A stretch of 64,000 nt of DNA from Eonycteris spelaea. Taxonomy: Eukaryota > Chordata > Mammalia > Chiroptera > Pteropodidae. Of this stretch, positions 1 through 32,859 are shown in pieces (position 1 is the first letter of the stretch; each line of letters starts with the position of its first letter). The position numbers were made by a program, and so were the translations under genes. The stretch is taken from NCBI GenBank assembly GCA_003508835.1, contig PUFA01000006.1:7874001-7938000 (forward strand). The letters run 5' to 3'. The notes beneath the pieces are model-generated. The model made no database searches and was not told the origin of the DNA. It saw only the letters and a program-made list of their open reading frames with translations.

Positions 1-330
1 CTGGCCACTGTGAACAATGCTGCTATGAACATCGGTGTGCAAATATCTTTTTGGATATGGGTTTTCAAGTCTTTGGGGTAAATATCCGGTAGAGGGATTG
101 CTGGATCATGTGGTAGATCCATTCTTAGTTTTTTGAGGAACCTCCATACTGTTTTCCATAGTGGCCGTACCAATTTGCAGTCCCACCAGTAGTATATGAG
201 GGTTTCTTTTTCTAAACATCCTCTTCAACATTTGTTATTACTTGTCCTGTTGATTATAGCTATTCTAACAGGTATGAGATGGTATCTCATCTTTGTATCA
301 CTCCAATTTTAGTATGTATGCTGCTTAAGC
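1..330 (-). repeat. L1 LINE fragment, cut by the window edge
   Basis: The plus strand reads as the reverse complement of the end of L1 ORF2, including the stretch that in sense orientation says that a cast of 'tatccaaa' and 'ttgcagcactat'-type motifs follow each other. It resembles the independent L1 piece at 19140-19955 over the part around 'ctgttttccatagtggc'. It is a dead 5'-truncated or internally cut copy without an open frame. The subfamily cannot be set by eye. Confidence 0.8.
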
Positions 331-1844
331 AAGCACAAGAAGCATTGTTTTGACTGACATCGTCTAAAATTGCTAATGGAGGTGATAATAAAAAAACAAC
401 CCTTTTTTAGTCATTTTTGTTCTGGTTCTTAAATTCTCTACTGATAATGCACCTGTAGTGCCCCCCACCTGGGGCAGACCCCTACCATCATCTTACTTTG
501 GTAGGCCACTTCCCGCAGTACTGGAATCTAATTCCACCTGTGGACCATTTGTGACTGTGAACCAGAGCTGAATGCCAGGGGCTGCCCTTTGGAGGCATTC
601 AAGTTCTCTGTCCTTAATTTAAAAGACCTCAGATGTCACCTTCTACAGGAAGCTTCCCTTGGCATTCTCCCCCTCCTTGAATCCGGATCAAATATTTCTC
701 CTTTATATCCCCATAGTACCCTATGCCTGATTTTGTCACTGAACTTTTCTATTCTATTGTAATTGTCTCTTTCCACTTCTAGGCTGAACACTCCGATAAT
801 AAGGCCCTGGCCTATGGATCAATTAGTGCTCAATGTTATGGCCTCATTAGAATATGTCTAACAGCTGTCTGGCAGTGACGTGGTCTGGGGAAAGGGCTAA
901 CAGCATACAGGAGTTGAGCTGCCCCAGGATGTCAAAGCCCCTTAAAATGGGGAGGGGACTTTGCAACTAACAAAACTTTTTTATTCTGTTAGTTCAAGAA
1001 ATGCCTCATCCATATTACTAGTCCTAATTTTCGCTAACTCACAGAAACCAAGGGAATTGCCTGGCAACTGGCCGGTCGCACACACGCTTCCAGACCTCTC
1101 AGCCAGTACCCCGGCCAGAGCCCTCTTGTCTAGCCTCTGCATCTCCGACCTCGCTTATCTTAGTCATGTGCTCATTTAACCAGGAGAGGGCGCCAGATGC
1201 CCGTCCAAGGGAAAGTCGGGCTCAGGCTTAGGGGAGGATTGACTGCTCTCCGGAGGGAGGCTCATCAGGACCCACGCCCGCTGGTGGAGCTGGGGAGTCC
1301 TGACAAAGAAAGAGTTAGTGCGGGGGCGGGGAGTCAGAGGGTGTTGTAAGAGAGCCGGAGTTCAGGAGCTTTGGCAGCGAGATGGAGGGAGGAGGAGAGA
1401 AGGGCATTTGTTGCCTCTGGCCCTGCCTTGTCTGTCCCTGTTGGGGAAAGGGCAGAGCTGCAGAAAGGGAGGGCTCTCCAGAGCACAGTGCCCCTGCCTC
1501 CGCCTCCATTCTCCTCAGTCTCGCTCAGGAACAGACCGGACATTCCTAAGTCTCCGGCGGGAAACCTGGAAATAGACCAGGAGGCCAGCCTCCCTGCATC
1601 CTGGGCCAGTTCTTCCAAAGGCCGCTCAGCCCCAGGACTTTTTGGAAAAGCCAGAGGTCCCAGGCTCCTGAGCACTGCAGCCCTCCTAGAACTTTCCTTC
1701 CAGGCTCCTCCCTCCCAGCCTGTGGGATCAAACCCCTCCTTTGAGCGCTAGGCCTGTAGGAAAAAATTGTTATTCCAGGTCAAAGGTAAGATCTGTTCCC
1801 CTTAACCTGGCTCTCGGTCAGAGTTCGCTCTCTCAGTATCTCTA
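331..1844. other. Intergenic DNA downstream of MAP7D1, no gene seen
   Basis: No exon with matching splice sites and no recognisable protein is visible here. The part from about 1160 to 1760 is richer in G and C than its surroundings, which creates several overlapping open frames on both strands, but none resembles a known protein. In the human arrangement this interval lies between THRAP3 and the 3' end of MAP7D1. A candidate CTCF site is listed separately at 1180. Confidence 0.5.
1180..1194 (+). promoter_or_regulatory. Candidate CTCF binding site
   Basis: The 15 bases CCAGGAGAGGGCGCC fit the CTCF core CCASYAGRGGGCRSY at every position but the fifth. The site lies in non-repetitive DNA outside any gene, about 4.7 kb beyond the MAP7D1 polyadenylation signal. 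Occupancy is an inference from the motif alone. Confidence 0.4.
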
Positions 1845-2401
1845 TGATTATTTGACCAGAAAGCTGGGAATCATCTTTGACACCTTTCTTTTTCATTCCC
1901 TATGTCCAGTTCATTTTTTCACCTTCTGTTCCTACCTCTTTGTTTCCATCATTTACTGGACCAGGGGCCCACCAGCTCTCAACGGAGTTGGTGCTCTTGT
2001 CTGAACTCCCTACTACCACTCTTCCCCTCTTCAGCCCTTCTTCAATCCTTCAGGTGGTAATCTGCTAATCTTTTCAGACCATCAGTTGGTCAGCCACCTG
2101 CTGAAATCTTTCAATAGTTTCCCAGACCAAACTCTTAGGCCCACAGGGTCCTCCCTGGGCTGGTCCTTCTTGCCTCTGGCATCCTCCTTCTCACTCTCTA
2201 AGTTCCAACTGCACTCTGCTGTTCTCCTCACAGGGCCTTTGTACATGCTGTTCCCTTTGTGTTTTGTTAACCCCTGTTCCTTCAGATCTCGGTTCCAGTG
2301 TTGCTTTCCCAGGGACGCCCTCCCTAACCTCCGTGACCAGGTCAGATCCCTTATTATTGACTCTCCTAGCACCACATAATTCTCCTTTGTATATTTGTTA
2401 T
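1845..2401 (+). repeat. L2 LINE, first part, split by a Tigger insertion
   Basis: The segment has the pyrimidine-rich L2 3' region on the plus strand, with degenerate forms of the 'cttcaatggctcccca' and 'cagggccttt..catgctgttccct' landmarks. It breaks off at about 2401 and resumes at 3163, on the far side of a Tigger copy, which dates the L2 as older than the DNA transposon. Confidence 0.65.
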
Positions 2402-3162
2402 ACAATTGTACCCCCTTATTTACAGCTTAGCTTTCCACAGTTTGTTACCCACAGTCATCTGTGTTCCAAAAATATTAAGTGGAAAATTCCAGAAATAACA
2501 ATTCATGAGTTTTAAAATGCATGCCATTCTGAGTAGCGTCATGAACTCTCACTGTTCTGCTCTGTCTAGCCCGATATGAATCTTCCCTTTGTCCAGTGTA
2601 TCCTCGTTGTGTGTGCTACCTGCCCATTAGTCACTTAGTAGCTGTCTTGGTTAGATCTGTCACGGTATCTCAGTGCCTGTGTTGAAGTCTGTCATGTATC
2701 TCAGTGCCTGTGTTGAAGTAACCCTTATTTTACCTAATAATGGACCCAAAGCACAAATGTAGTAATGCTGGCAATTTGGATATGTCAAAGAGAAGCCGTA
2801 AAGTGCGTCTTTTAAGTGAAAAGGTGGAAGTTCCTGACTTAATAAGAAAAAAAATCATGCTGAGGTTGCTGAGATCTACGATAAGAATGACTCTTTTGTC
2901 CATGATGTTGTGAAGGAAAGATAAATTCGTGTGAGTTTGCTGAGACCACATTCACATAACTTTTATTACGGTACATTGTTATAATTGTTCTATTTTATTA
3001 TTGTTGTTAATCTCTTACTGTGCCTAATTTATACTTTCACGATAGGTATGTACGTGTAGGAAAAACATAGTTTACATAGGGTTCGGCACTATCCATGGTT
3101 TCACGCATCCACTGGGGGTCTTGGAACGTATACCCTGCACATAAGGGGCGACGACTATACTT
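2402..3162 (+). mobile_element. Internally deleted Tigger (pogo/Tc1-mariner class) DNA transposon
   Basis: Both ends are recognisable: a degraded terminal repeat near 2402 ('gtacccccttatt') and its inverted partner near 3140-3160 ('ataaggggcgacgactat'). Between them, at about 2741-2910, lies the decayed start of a Tigger1-type transposase with the readable pieces 'SKRSRKVR' and 'LLSEKVEV'. The frame then ends and the sequence jumps to the 3' non-coding end, so most of the transposase is missing. The copy is a fossil with no activity. It sits inside an L2. It also carries a short internal tandem duplication, listed separately. Confidence 0.8.
2656..2718 (+). repeat. 31/32-bp tandem duplication inside the Tigger copy
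   Basis: Bases 2656-2687 and 2688-2718 are two adjacent copies of one unit containing 'tatctcagtgcctgtg'. They differ by a one-base gap and a c/t change. The Tigger sequence I recall has this unit once, so the duplication most likely arose after insertion. Confidence 0.8.
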
Positions 3163-3320
3163 GTCATTGTCCATTTGTTTGTAACATTATTTAATTAATG
3201 TCTGTTTCTTCCAATCACCTGTAAGCTCCATGAGGTTAAGGGCCCCGTCAGTTTTTGCTCACTTGAAAATCTGCCTGGCACAGAGTAGGTGCTCAGTATT
3301 CCTTGAATAAATAAGTAATT
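3163..3320 (+). repeat. L2 LINE, 3' tail after the Tigger insertion
   Basis: The tail 'cctgtaagctccatgagg' followed by 'ctggcacagagtaggtgctc' and an aataaat-like end is the typical L2 3' terminus on the plus strand. It continues the copy that breaks off at 2401. Confidence 0.75.
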
Positions 3321-3339
3321 TAATGTTGCTCTCTGCTCT

Positions 3340-4115
3340 CCATCTCCATTTTTGTGCCTGAGCCTCTATCATCTCCTGTCTGGACCTCAGTAATTCTTAA
3401 CTGGTCTCCCAGTTTACAATCAAGTCCTTACTGGTTTCCCACTCAACTTCCGGTGGTCTGATAAAAATGCCAGTCTGACTATGTCACACTTCCAACTCCC
3501 TTTCTAATAGCCTTCAGTGGCTTCTCATGACCCTTGGAATAAAATCCAAACTCCTGACACAGCCTTACAAGGCCTTGAACGGTCTGGCTCACCTCGTGCC
3601 AAACTCCACCTTCTCAACAGACCTTTCTTAATTCAACAAATATTGAGTGCCCGTTATACCAGGCACTGAGAATTCAGTGGTGAGTGAAAACAGACTCCTT
3701 CAAATCTGTTTACAATCTCCAGATACACGAACACACCTCCTTTTTATGCAGGGCCTTTGCACGTTTTCCCCTTCTCTGGAAAGTGCATCTCTCTCTTCTC
3801 CTTTCTCTTTGTTCCTAACTTTGCCCCATCAACACCTACTCTCCGTCCGATCTCATGTTAAACACCCTTTACATAGGGATAGCTTATCTGACCCCCAATT
3901 CAGGTTCCCATGAAGGATGCTTTTGTTGCTCCCAATAGCTCACCTTCATAGCACTGACCACATTTTTTATTTCTACCTTGGTTTGTGTGGTTATTTGGCT
4001 AATGCCTATCTTCCCCACCAGGAAGCTCCAGGAGCTTCCGCATCTGGTTTTTGGTCACCATCATATTCCTCTGGTGCTTAGCTGGTGCTCCATAATTTAT
4101 TGAATGAGTGAATGA
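3340..4115 (+). repeat. Second L2 LINE copy, nearly full 3' region
   Basis: The order of landmarks is that of L2 on the plus strand: 'ggtctcccagtttacaat', 'cttctcatgacccttgg', 'aaatccaaactcctgac', 'cagggcctttgcacgtt', and the tail near 4060-4115 with 'tggtgctccataatttattg' and repeated 'aatgagtg'. No coding potential remains. Confidence 0.75.
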
Positions 4116-5884
4116 GTGATTCCCCTGCAGAGTGTTCAGAGGATACTGCCTTCAGGGAAATGATGCCTCTGCCTTGGCTGGGGGTTGGGAGGCTATGCAA
4201 AGGAGCTGTCGCCATGGAGGGGGCCTAGAAGCTTTGTCTCTTCCCTACCCCTCCTCATCGCCAACACCTGTGACTTGGCCCCTCCTACCTCTCCTTCCCC
4301 ACCCAGTGCTCCCCATTATTCTCTATGCCCCGGCAACACTGACCTGCACCCACCACTCCTCCAGGGGTCCCTACAGACTGACTACTCTACCTGCAGCTCT
4401 TCTCCCTGCTTTTTTTTCACATAGCTAATTCCTCCTCATCCTTCAGGTCACTTTAATTGCTGCATCTTTAGAGGGCACTTTCTCTAAGTAGGTCTCTCTA
4501 TCGCTGCCTGTCCTTTCATCTAATTCATTTCCTTCATCGTAGTTCACAATGGAAATACATTTATATATTTATCGTACGTTTGGAAGCTTTTGGCCACACA
4601 TAGCAGAAAATCCAACCCCACCAGTTTAAACAAGGAGAGTTGTCTAGTGGTAAGACTGCTTTTGGGGTTGGCTAATTCAGTGATGTTCTTGAGAATCTAG
4701 GTTCTCTCTTGGCACTGCTACCCTTGATGCTGGCTTTGTCCTCAGGTCGGTTAGCAGGATGGATACAGCAGTTCCAGGCATCACAGACCTTATGTCATAC
4801 AAGAAGGGTTTTCTCATTATGTGTCTTAGTTAATTCCTGCTGTGTAACAAGTTATCACAAAATCTAGTTTAAAACAACATTTATTATCTCAGTTTCCAAG
4901 GGTTAAATGAAACCCAGGTATGGTTTAGCTGGTGGGTCTGGCAGAGGGTCTCATGAGGTTATTGTCAAGCTGTGGGCCAGGGTCATCTGAAGGGTTAACT
5001 GGGGCTGGAGAATCTGCTACCAAGCTTATTCTGGTGGCTGTTGGCAGGGGGCTTGAGTCCCTTGATCGGCCTCTCCATAAGGCCCTCCATGACATGGCAA
5101 GTGTCTTCCTTCGGTGGGGTTGTTCAAGAGTGATGGTAGCCAAGACAGAAGCAGCAGTATCTTTTATGAGCGAACCTTGGACGTGACCCACTAGCACTTC
5201 TGCTGTATTTTATCAGTCATTCAGCCCAACCCTGGTGCCACATGGAAGAGAATACCCAGGATGTGAACACTAGGTAGGACTAGGGGGACACTGGGAGGTC
5301 AGCTTCAAGGGTGGCTATCACAAGTATATATTTCAAAAGTGAGGAAGCCTCTCCTAGAATCCCAGTAGGTTTTTCTTTATAACTGCTAGCTAGGATTGTG
5401 TCACGTGCCTATACCAAAACCGATCACACGTGAGGGCTTTGGGACCACCATTTTGGCTCATTACAATCATGATTCACCCCAGGGTTAGGATCCTTCTCTG
5501 ATCAAGCACACAGTGGGATCCAGGAAGAAGATGACCCCCTGAACAAGATCAGGATTCCATCTGAAATAAGGAAGGAGCAATGGGAACGGACGTTGAGCTG
5601 GCAACTCAGTGTCTATGATGCTCACTGGCTAGGCTGTAAACTCCCTGAGAAAAGAGGCTATATCTTTTCCTACTACTGCAACCCAGCATGTAGCCCACTA
5701 CCTGGTACAGACTAGATGCAGCCATATTTGTTGAATGAGTGAGTGAATTCATAACTAAACTGGGAGACCATAGGACTAGGCCGGGGGTACATATCTCCAG
5801 GCCCTGGTTCCTTAAATTCTTCTTAGAACTCAAGAGGCCCCCTGCTCCCACCGCAACTGCCAGCCCCAAGGATGGACAGGACTG
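4116..5884 (+). repeat. Intergenic mosaic of old repeats before the MAP7D1 3' end
   Basis: An L2 piece lies near 4430-4570 and a clear L2 tail on the plus strand at about 5625-5750. The segment about 4810-5330 begins with 'ttcctgctgtgtaacaag' and 'ttaaaacaacatttattatc', an interspersed repeat I recognise but cannot name safely. I see no gene. Confidence 0.5.
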
Positions 5885-6463
5885 GCAGAATTATTATCAC
5901 TTTATTTCTGGAGAAGTTTGATCCGATGCAATAACACTGATTCCAGGCGAGGGCAGGGGGCATGGGTACCCCTAAAGCAACCAGCATCCTGTGGCCCAAG
6001 GTGCCCTCCACCCCCAGACCTAGGTCCCCCCTCAGTTACAGTTAAATAGAGAGGAAGATCACCCCAGGGAGTCTTGGGAGGGTCTGCCTCCTGCACCCGT
6101 CCCCTCCACGCAGAGGAGTCTGAGCACAAGCTATTTACAGTATTCACATCCACTGTACCCCACCAAACCAAGGCAAATACTACAGGTGGCCCTTCCTCAA
6201 GGGAGGAGGCCAGAGAGGCTGTGAGTGTATGTGTGTGTATGGGGGATGTCCGCGCGTGTGAGCACACGAATGCACTGAGGAGCAGGGTCTGGCTCCAGCC
6301 AAAGAGACAACAGTCTATAAGGTGCAGATTAAAAATAACAGAGAGGACCCACCCCCAGGGGCCCAGGCCACTTCCGGCTTTGTTCTGTCTCTTTCTTTTC
6401 CAGACATCCTGGTAAATGATGCAGAGGAGCCCTCATAGCTGTGCCTGGATCCAAGACAACCCC
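5885..6463 (-). other. MAP7D1: MAP7D1 3' untranslated region
   Basis: This is the non-coding part of the last exon, from the stop codon to the polyadenylation signal. On the mRNA strand it contains UGUAAAUA (plus 6132-6139), a perfect Pumilio response element. It overlaps AUACUGUA (plus 6136-6143), an 8-mer site for the miR-144 seed. A short alternating TG/CG stretch lies near 6219-6262. The 3' limit is inferred from the polyadenylation signal. Confidence 0.7.
5901..5906 (-). terminator. MAP7D1: MAP7D1 polyadenylation signal
   Basis: The plus-strand 'tttatt' reads AATAAA on the minus strand, about 560 bases after the MAP7D1 stop codon. No other AATAAA was seen between it and the stop. Cleavage is expected 10-30 bases further, near 5880-5890. 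Confidence 0.75.
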
Positions 6464-27581
<21,118 letters not shown>

Positions 27582-28199
27582 AGCTGCGGCGTCACTGGGG
27601 GAGCTTGGCGTCTCAGCGGCGACGGCGGCGACGGCCAGCGGCCAGGACAGGGGTCCCGCGGCGCATCACGCCCGGCCCAGCCCCGCGGGCAACAACTCGG
27701 AGGCGGGAGCGCTCCGGGGAAGGAGAGGCTGGCTCGGCTGGTGGCCTGCGAGGCTCGGAGTCGCTGGCTGCCCAGGATCTGTCGGCTCCAGCCGCGATCC
27801 TCCTTCCCAGCCCGGCGCCGGCCCAGTCCCCGTCGCGGCCCAACCCTATTGTACCGCCAGGGCTGGGCCTGGCCTCTGTAACGGCGCGTACCAAGTGAGA
27901 CAAGGGGAGGGTTCCCCGCAGCGTCCAGGGACCAAGCCGCCGGGCCTGCCCCACCCGCCCCGCCCCCGCCCTGGAGCGCTGGCCTCGAGCCTCTGGACGC
28001 CTCTCCTGTGGCCGCAGCTGAAGGGTCACTACGGCTCCGGGAGGCGCCTCCTCCCCGTCGAGCTGCCTCCCCGTGCGGCCGCGCGTTGGTACACGCCGCC
28101 GCGCGAGAGGACTATGTAGGGAGCGCTCTGGTGACTCACCCGCCGCTAGGACTGGGGGAGTCGGGGGAGCGGGGCCGGGGACCCCCAGTCCCACCCTGG

Positions 28200-31100
28200 A
28201 GCCTGGGAGCTGTGGCTCTGGGGCCTTGGAGGCAGCTTCAATTCTAAGTTTTCTCTCAAACCCACCTCAAACAAAATCCGCCCGGAGGGCGTCGGGTGAC
28301 CCGAAGGAGGGTCACAAGGAGACCCCTAAACGGGCCAGGCTTTCTCTCCCTTGGCCTTGGCTGGAATGAGAAGAGGCCTGGAAGCCTTGCTGCCGCCCTT
28401 CCTCCTGCATCCTATGGTTGTGTCTTCCCTGCTCCTCTGGGGTAATTACAGGCCCGCACTGCTGCTTTACCCAGGTCTCTAATCTGCTGGGTCCCTCATG
28501 TCTCCAAACTGGGTGGTCCTGGCCCTGAACCTCCCCACCCCATTAGACGACCCCTTCAATCTTCTCTGAAGGATTTTCTTCCCTGTGGCCTGTTGAAGAA
28601 GAGACTGAGCCCTCTCTGACTCCTCTCCCCAAAGTAGCCTTGCTTCCCAGCTCTCTGGAGTGGATCCCCCAATCCCCTGTCAGTGCCAGCTGTGGTGGGG
28701 CCTCCAGCCGAGTCTGGCGCAGCCTGGGCGGAGTGGGGAGCTTGCTGGGAAGGTGATCGATGGTGATGCTGCATGATTGACAGGAGAAAGGAGGAGGCAC
28801 AGCTGGGCCTGCCCACCCCCCACCCTGCCCTTTGTCCTGACCTCAAGAAGGTCAGTTCTCCAGTACTCCATTGTCCAGAGATTAGGCCCAGTGAGATACT
28901 GTCCTCCTGCCCCCGCCCCTTCCCGCAAGGGTCTCTTTCCTTGAGCAGCTCCAAGAACAGCCATTTCAAGGGGGAGGGGGGAAACAAACGGATCTGGGTC
29001 TCAGGCAACCTGAAAGCAGCTTGTCCTGGGAGGAGTGAGTGGTTGGAGGCCTGAATCCTCTGGAGAGAGGTTAGGGAGGGAATAAATAGTTCTCCCTCTA
29101 GCCCAAAATGATTAGAAGAGGATGTTAGAAGGCCTTCAAGATAACCTTAAGCCAGTGTCTTAACTTTTCTGAAACCCAGTTTGCTCACCTATAAAATCAG
29201 GAAAATATGGTACCATGGGGTATCATGGGGTCATTATAAAGGTTAAATACTGTAACACAGATGAAGTAGTTAGCATAAAGCCCGGCATATAGGAAATGCT
29301 TAATAAATAGTCATGATGATGATGATGGGGCTTCCAAATTAGGATGAGCAGAGTCCCCGGGGTCTTTGTTGTCAGTCATCTCATCTGGAGGGTGAGGGTG
29401 AGGGACCATGCGGATGATGGGGTCCAGGACTGTCCTTTGTGAGGTCAGAAGCCTCAGGGACTGTATCTTCCAGCGCTGAACAGGCCCACTCCAAGCCAGG
29501 CAGGAGAATTCATGCATGAACAGAACCCACTAGGGAGAGATCCCTCTGGGATGGTTCTTCTCCCACCCCTGATCTTGAAGTAACTGCAGGAACAAGGACA
29601 AATCGGTGGAAGTAGTGAGATACCTCATTGGCTAGAGCTTAAGGATAGTGGAGGCGGAAACAGTAGCTAAAAATCAAAAGATAGGCCGGGGGTTGATTTG
29701 AATGACAATTGACAACAGGATCTGTAGATTCCATTCTTCAGAAGGAGAGTAGAAACACTTTAGAACTGGAAATCTCTGTTGCATCTAATGATTTGGCTTT
29801 GAGGAACTCAACTGCAGAGACAGTGTGTGGTACTAGCCTCTGTCAGTAGTTCACACCCAGAGGCAATTTTGCCCCCAAGGGGACATTTGGCGATGTTTAG
29901 AGACACTTTTGGTTGTCACAACTGGGGGTGTTCTGGCATCCAGTGCTTAGACTCTAGGCATGGTGTTTAATGTCCTGCAATGCACAGGACCACCCCTAGA
30001 ACAAAGATTCATCAGGCTACAAATTATAAATGTGCTAAAGTTGAGGAACTCTTCCCTAGATTGAGGGTAGAGGCACCTGCACTCCCTTACAAGATAGATG
30101 CTAATGGTGGGGACCAGCAGGGCATCTGGAAGTTAGGCAACTTGACAGTTTCCCCCTCCAGCCTCAAAATACTTTTTCTGCATGCTGATGGGTCCACAGG
30201 GAGTTCTGGGAGGATGAAGCCTGGAGAGCACCCATGTCCTGTGATTGCCACTGTCAGAGGAGACAGATGGAGTAGGCACCTCCCCATTCTCCCTCTAACT
30301 GATTGGGATCCTAGGCTTCAGCCACTGAGAGGGTTTAAATTGGGTGTCTCTGAGTTTGGGGCTGAATGATAGTGCCTGGAGACACCCCCCCCACATGCTC
30401 ATCCTCCCCAAATATTATATATCCCATAGAAGGAGAAAGTGTAGCACTTGCAATTTCCAGGGCTGAAGCTACAACAGGATGCCCTGACCTCTTAGGTGAG
30501 AGGTAGGGGACTCTGTCGCCTCTTCAGTGCCTCCCCTACCGCCCAGGGCAGTCCCCTCCCCTCTAACGGAAACAGGCATGAATGAGCCGTTAGTCTCACC
30601 ACAGGCTGGGCTAAGGGGGGCAGGTCACTGGATGAGTATCAGAAATATGTCCTCTTCCTGATCCTTTTAGGGGGAGGGCAGAAGTAAGAGCGTTCACAGC
30701 CTCCTAGGTTGTGAGGCAGGGTCCAGGATGAATTTGATGGAGGGTTGAAGGAAATCATTGGGAGATTTGATGCAGAGATATGAATCAACACCAAAGCCCG
30801 AGGCTGCCTCCACACTAGCAAAGTAGGAAAGTGGGAGGGGCCAGGGGGGAATGGCAGAGAAGAACAGACACTAGATTCTCACTCCTACCCCAACCCCATG
30901 GCACTGCAGCATGAAGGGGTTTCTAACCCAAACTGCTTTCCCTAGCCTCCAGGGCCCACTCCCTAGGGCTGGGAGTGGAGAATGTCCTCAGGGGCATTGG
31001 TGACACCAGCTGCAATAGAGCCTCATTCCTTCCAGCTCTTAGAGAGTGGAGGAGCACAGAAGGATTGGAGGGGGAGGAATTCAGATCCAGGACTAAAGAG

Positions 31101-32800
31101 GTTCAACCTTTTGGGTTCCTGGATAGAAATCCTTGTCTAAAATCCCTGCTAGAGGTAGGAAGCTGTCCTTGCTGCATTCTATTCTAGGGAGAAGGAGACA
31201 AGGTGGGGAGGGTTGCCTAGTGTTCCTAAATGTCCTGGCCCAGAGGGGTGGTAGAAAGGAATTGGGGTTTTGGATTGATGGGAGGTATACTGAGAGTCCT
31301 TGGAGCAGTTGTCTAAGGATCTTTTAAATTCCCATCTGATCCAGGAGTGAACGCTATAGGTCAGCAAGAAATGGACCCCACCGCACCCTTAATTCAGGAC
31401 TGAGGACGCTTTGAGGAGGAGTCCCACAGAAAAAGAGCCAAGAAGAGGAATCATAGGCAAAGAGAGGAAGAATTTCAGAGATTGGAAGACAGGAGAGGCT
31501 CCGCCTCCATTCTCTCCAGACCCTCCCTGCTTGACAGCAGGCTGGGTGGGGTCCGGCAGCAGGCCGTGACTGTGACTCAGGTTTCTGTGGGCAGCCAAAG
31601 CAGCCAGCAGGGAGGAGCCCAGACCGACAGGCCAGCCAACTGCAGATTTCACCTCAGCTGTCCTCTCTCCTGAAAATGTAGGAGGCTCTTCTCTGGCTGT
31701 GCTAGCCTCTGGGTGCTAGCTGACCCCTGCTCCGCCTCCACCCTTCCCTTCCCTTCCCCCCACACCATGTTCCTTCCCAGAACCCTCAGTCCTCGGTCCC
31801 CTCCCTCAGCGCACTGACACCGGAGGGAAAGTCAAGAGGCACTGCCTCTAGGGAGGCCCCAGAATGTCTGTGCCACAGGGAGGAGGGTATAATAATGATT
31901 GTCTTGCACCCAGAGGGAGAGACCTGGGGAATCTTGCACACTAGCTTTCAGCCGAGCAACCTGGGCCCCCAGTCTTCCTCAGTATGGCTGGCTCATGTCT
32001 GGGCAGGCTTGTTGTCATGGTGAAGGCTAGGGGTTAGAATGCAGCTACTGCAGAGTCAGGCTACCAGTCCCTAAGAGGAGAGGGTGCTCAGAGACTCCCA
32101 GCCCTGTCCGTCAGAATTGACCAGCTAGAAAGGGCTGGCTGGCACTTACAGGGAAGAGTTCTGGTCAGGGACTGTAGGACTTCCCCTTGGTGATGGGTGA
32201 GGGTGTGTCAGCACATTCCCCTGGTCTGGGGCCTGTTTATTGGGCTGTGTTTTTAGAGTGGCTGGAAGAAAGGGAATACACATTTACTTTGTGCCCAAGT
32301 GCTCTGCATACAGGGCTCACCAGTCTTCACAACAACTGAGAGAAATCCAGCGACTTGCCTAAATGGTACAGCTGGGATTAAAACCCAGGACTGGCTGCCT
32401 CCAATGCTGGTGATCCTTCTTTTCTGGAAGCCAGGCAGTGTATTCGTTCTATGGGAGAGAGTGGGGAGAAAGTGACCTGAACTTCATCTAATACACTCGC
32501 TATTCCATCACGAAGATGCAGGTGCTGGCTGCGTTTGGGGACAGACGGCAGTTTGAAAAGAAAGCCACTAACAAAATGCTTGGCACATAGTAGGTGGTCA
32601 TTAAATATTTTTGTAATGAAGAATCCAGATGTATGTATGAGCCATTGCTAGTTTTTTGGGACAGTCTGAGAGCTTCCGAATTGCAGCAAAAGCATAAGAA
32701 GCTAGTTCGAAGGAGGGACTTTCCAAACCTGGCGAGAGAGGAATTTGCAGAGCCTTCTGAGAGGGGACTGGGTGGGTAGGAAGGAGGGGGAAGTGTTTGG
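28200..32800. other. Spacer between the head-to-head MAP7D1 and TRAPPC3 promoters
   Basis: No exon is supported. A MIR lies at about 29140-29320 (+) ending in (GAT)n, a MER20 at about 29845-30060, and reverse MIR pieces near 32290-32410. A MIR or L2 tail lies near 32575-32620. The non-repetitive stretch 31480-31680 contains an AP-1 motif TGACTCA near 31574. The interval is the likely place for elements shared by the two genes, but nothing in the sequence proves it. Confidence 0.5.
29845..30060. repeat. MER20 (hAT-Charlie) DNA transposon fossil
   Basis: The sequence 'ggcaattttgcccccaagg', 'gacatttggcgatgttta', 'ttttggttgtcacaactgg' and 'cctgcaatgcacaggacca' follows MER20 over its whole length of about 215 bases. 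MER20 copies have been linked to endometrial gene regulation in placental mammals, but no such role can be claimed for this one. Confidence 0.8.
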
Positions 32801-32859
32801 ATGATACAGGATTACCGCAAGATGCGGACGCCACCCAGCGGCCAGAGTGCAGTTTAGGG

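Noticed and set aside
2730..2951. A coding transposase or short gene in the Tigger copy
   Set aside because: Only the first part of the transposase is recognisable. It is broken by indels and followed directly by the element's 3' end.
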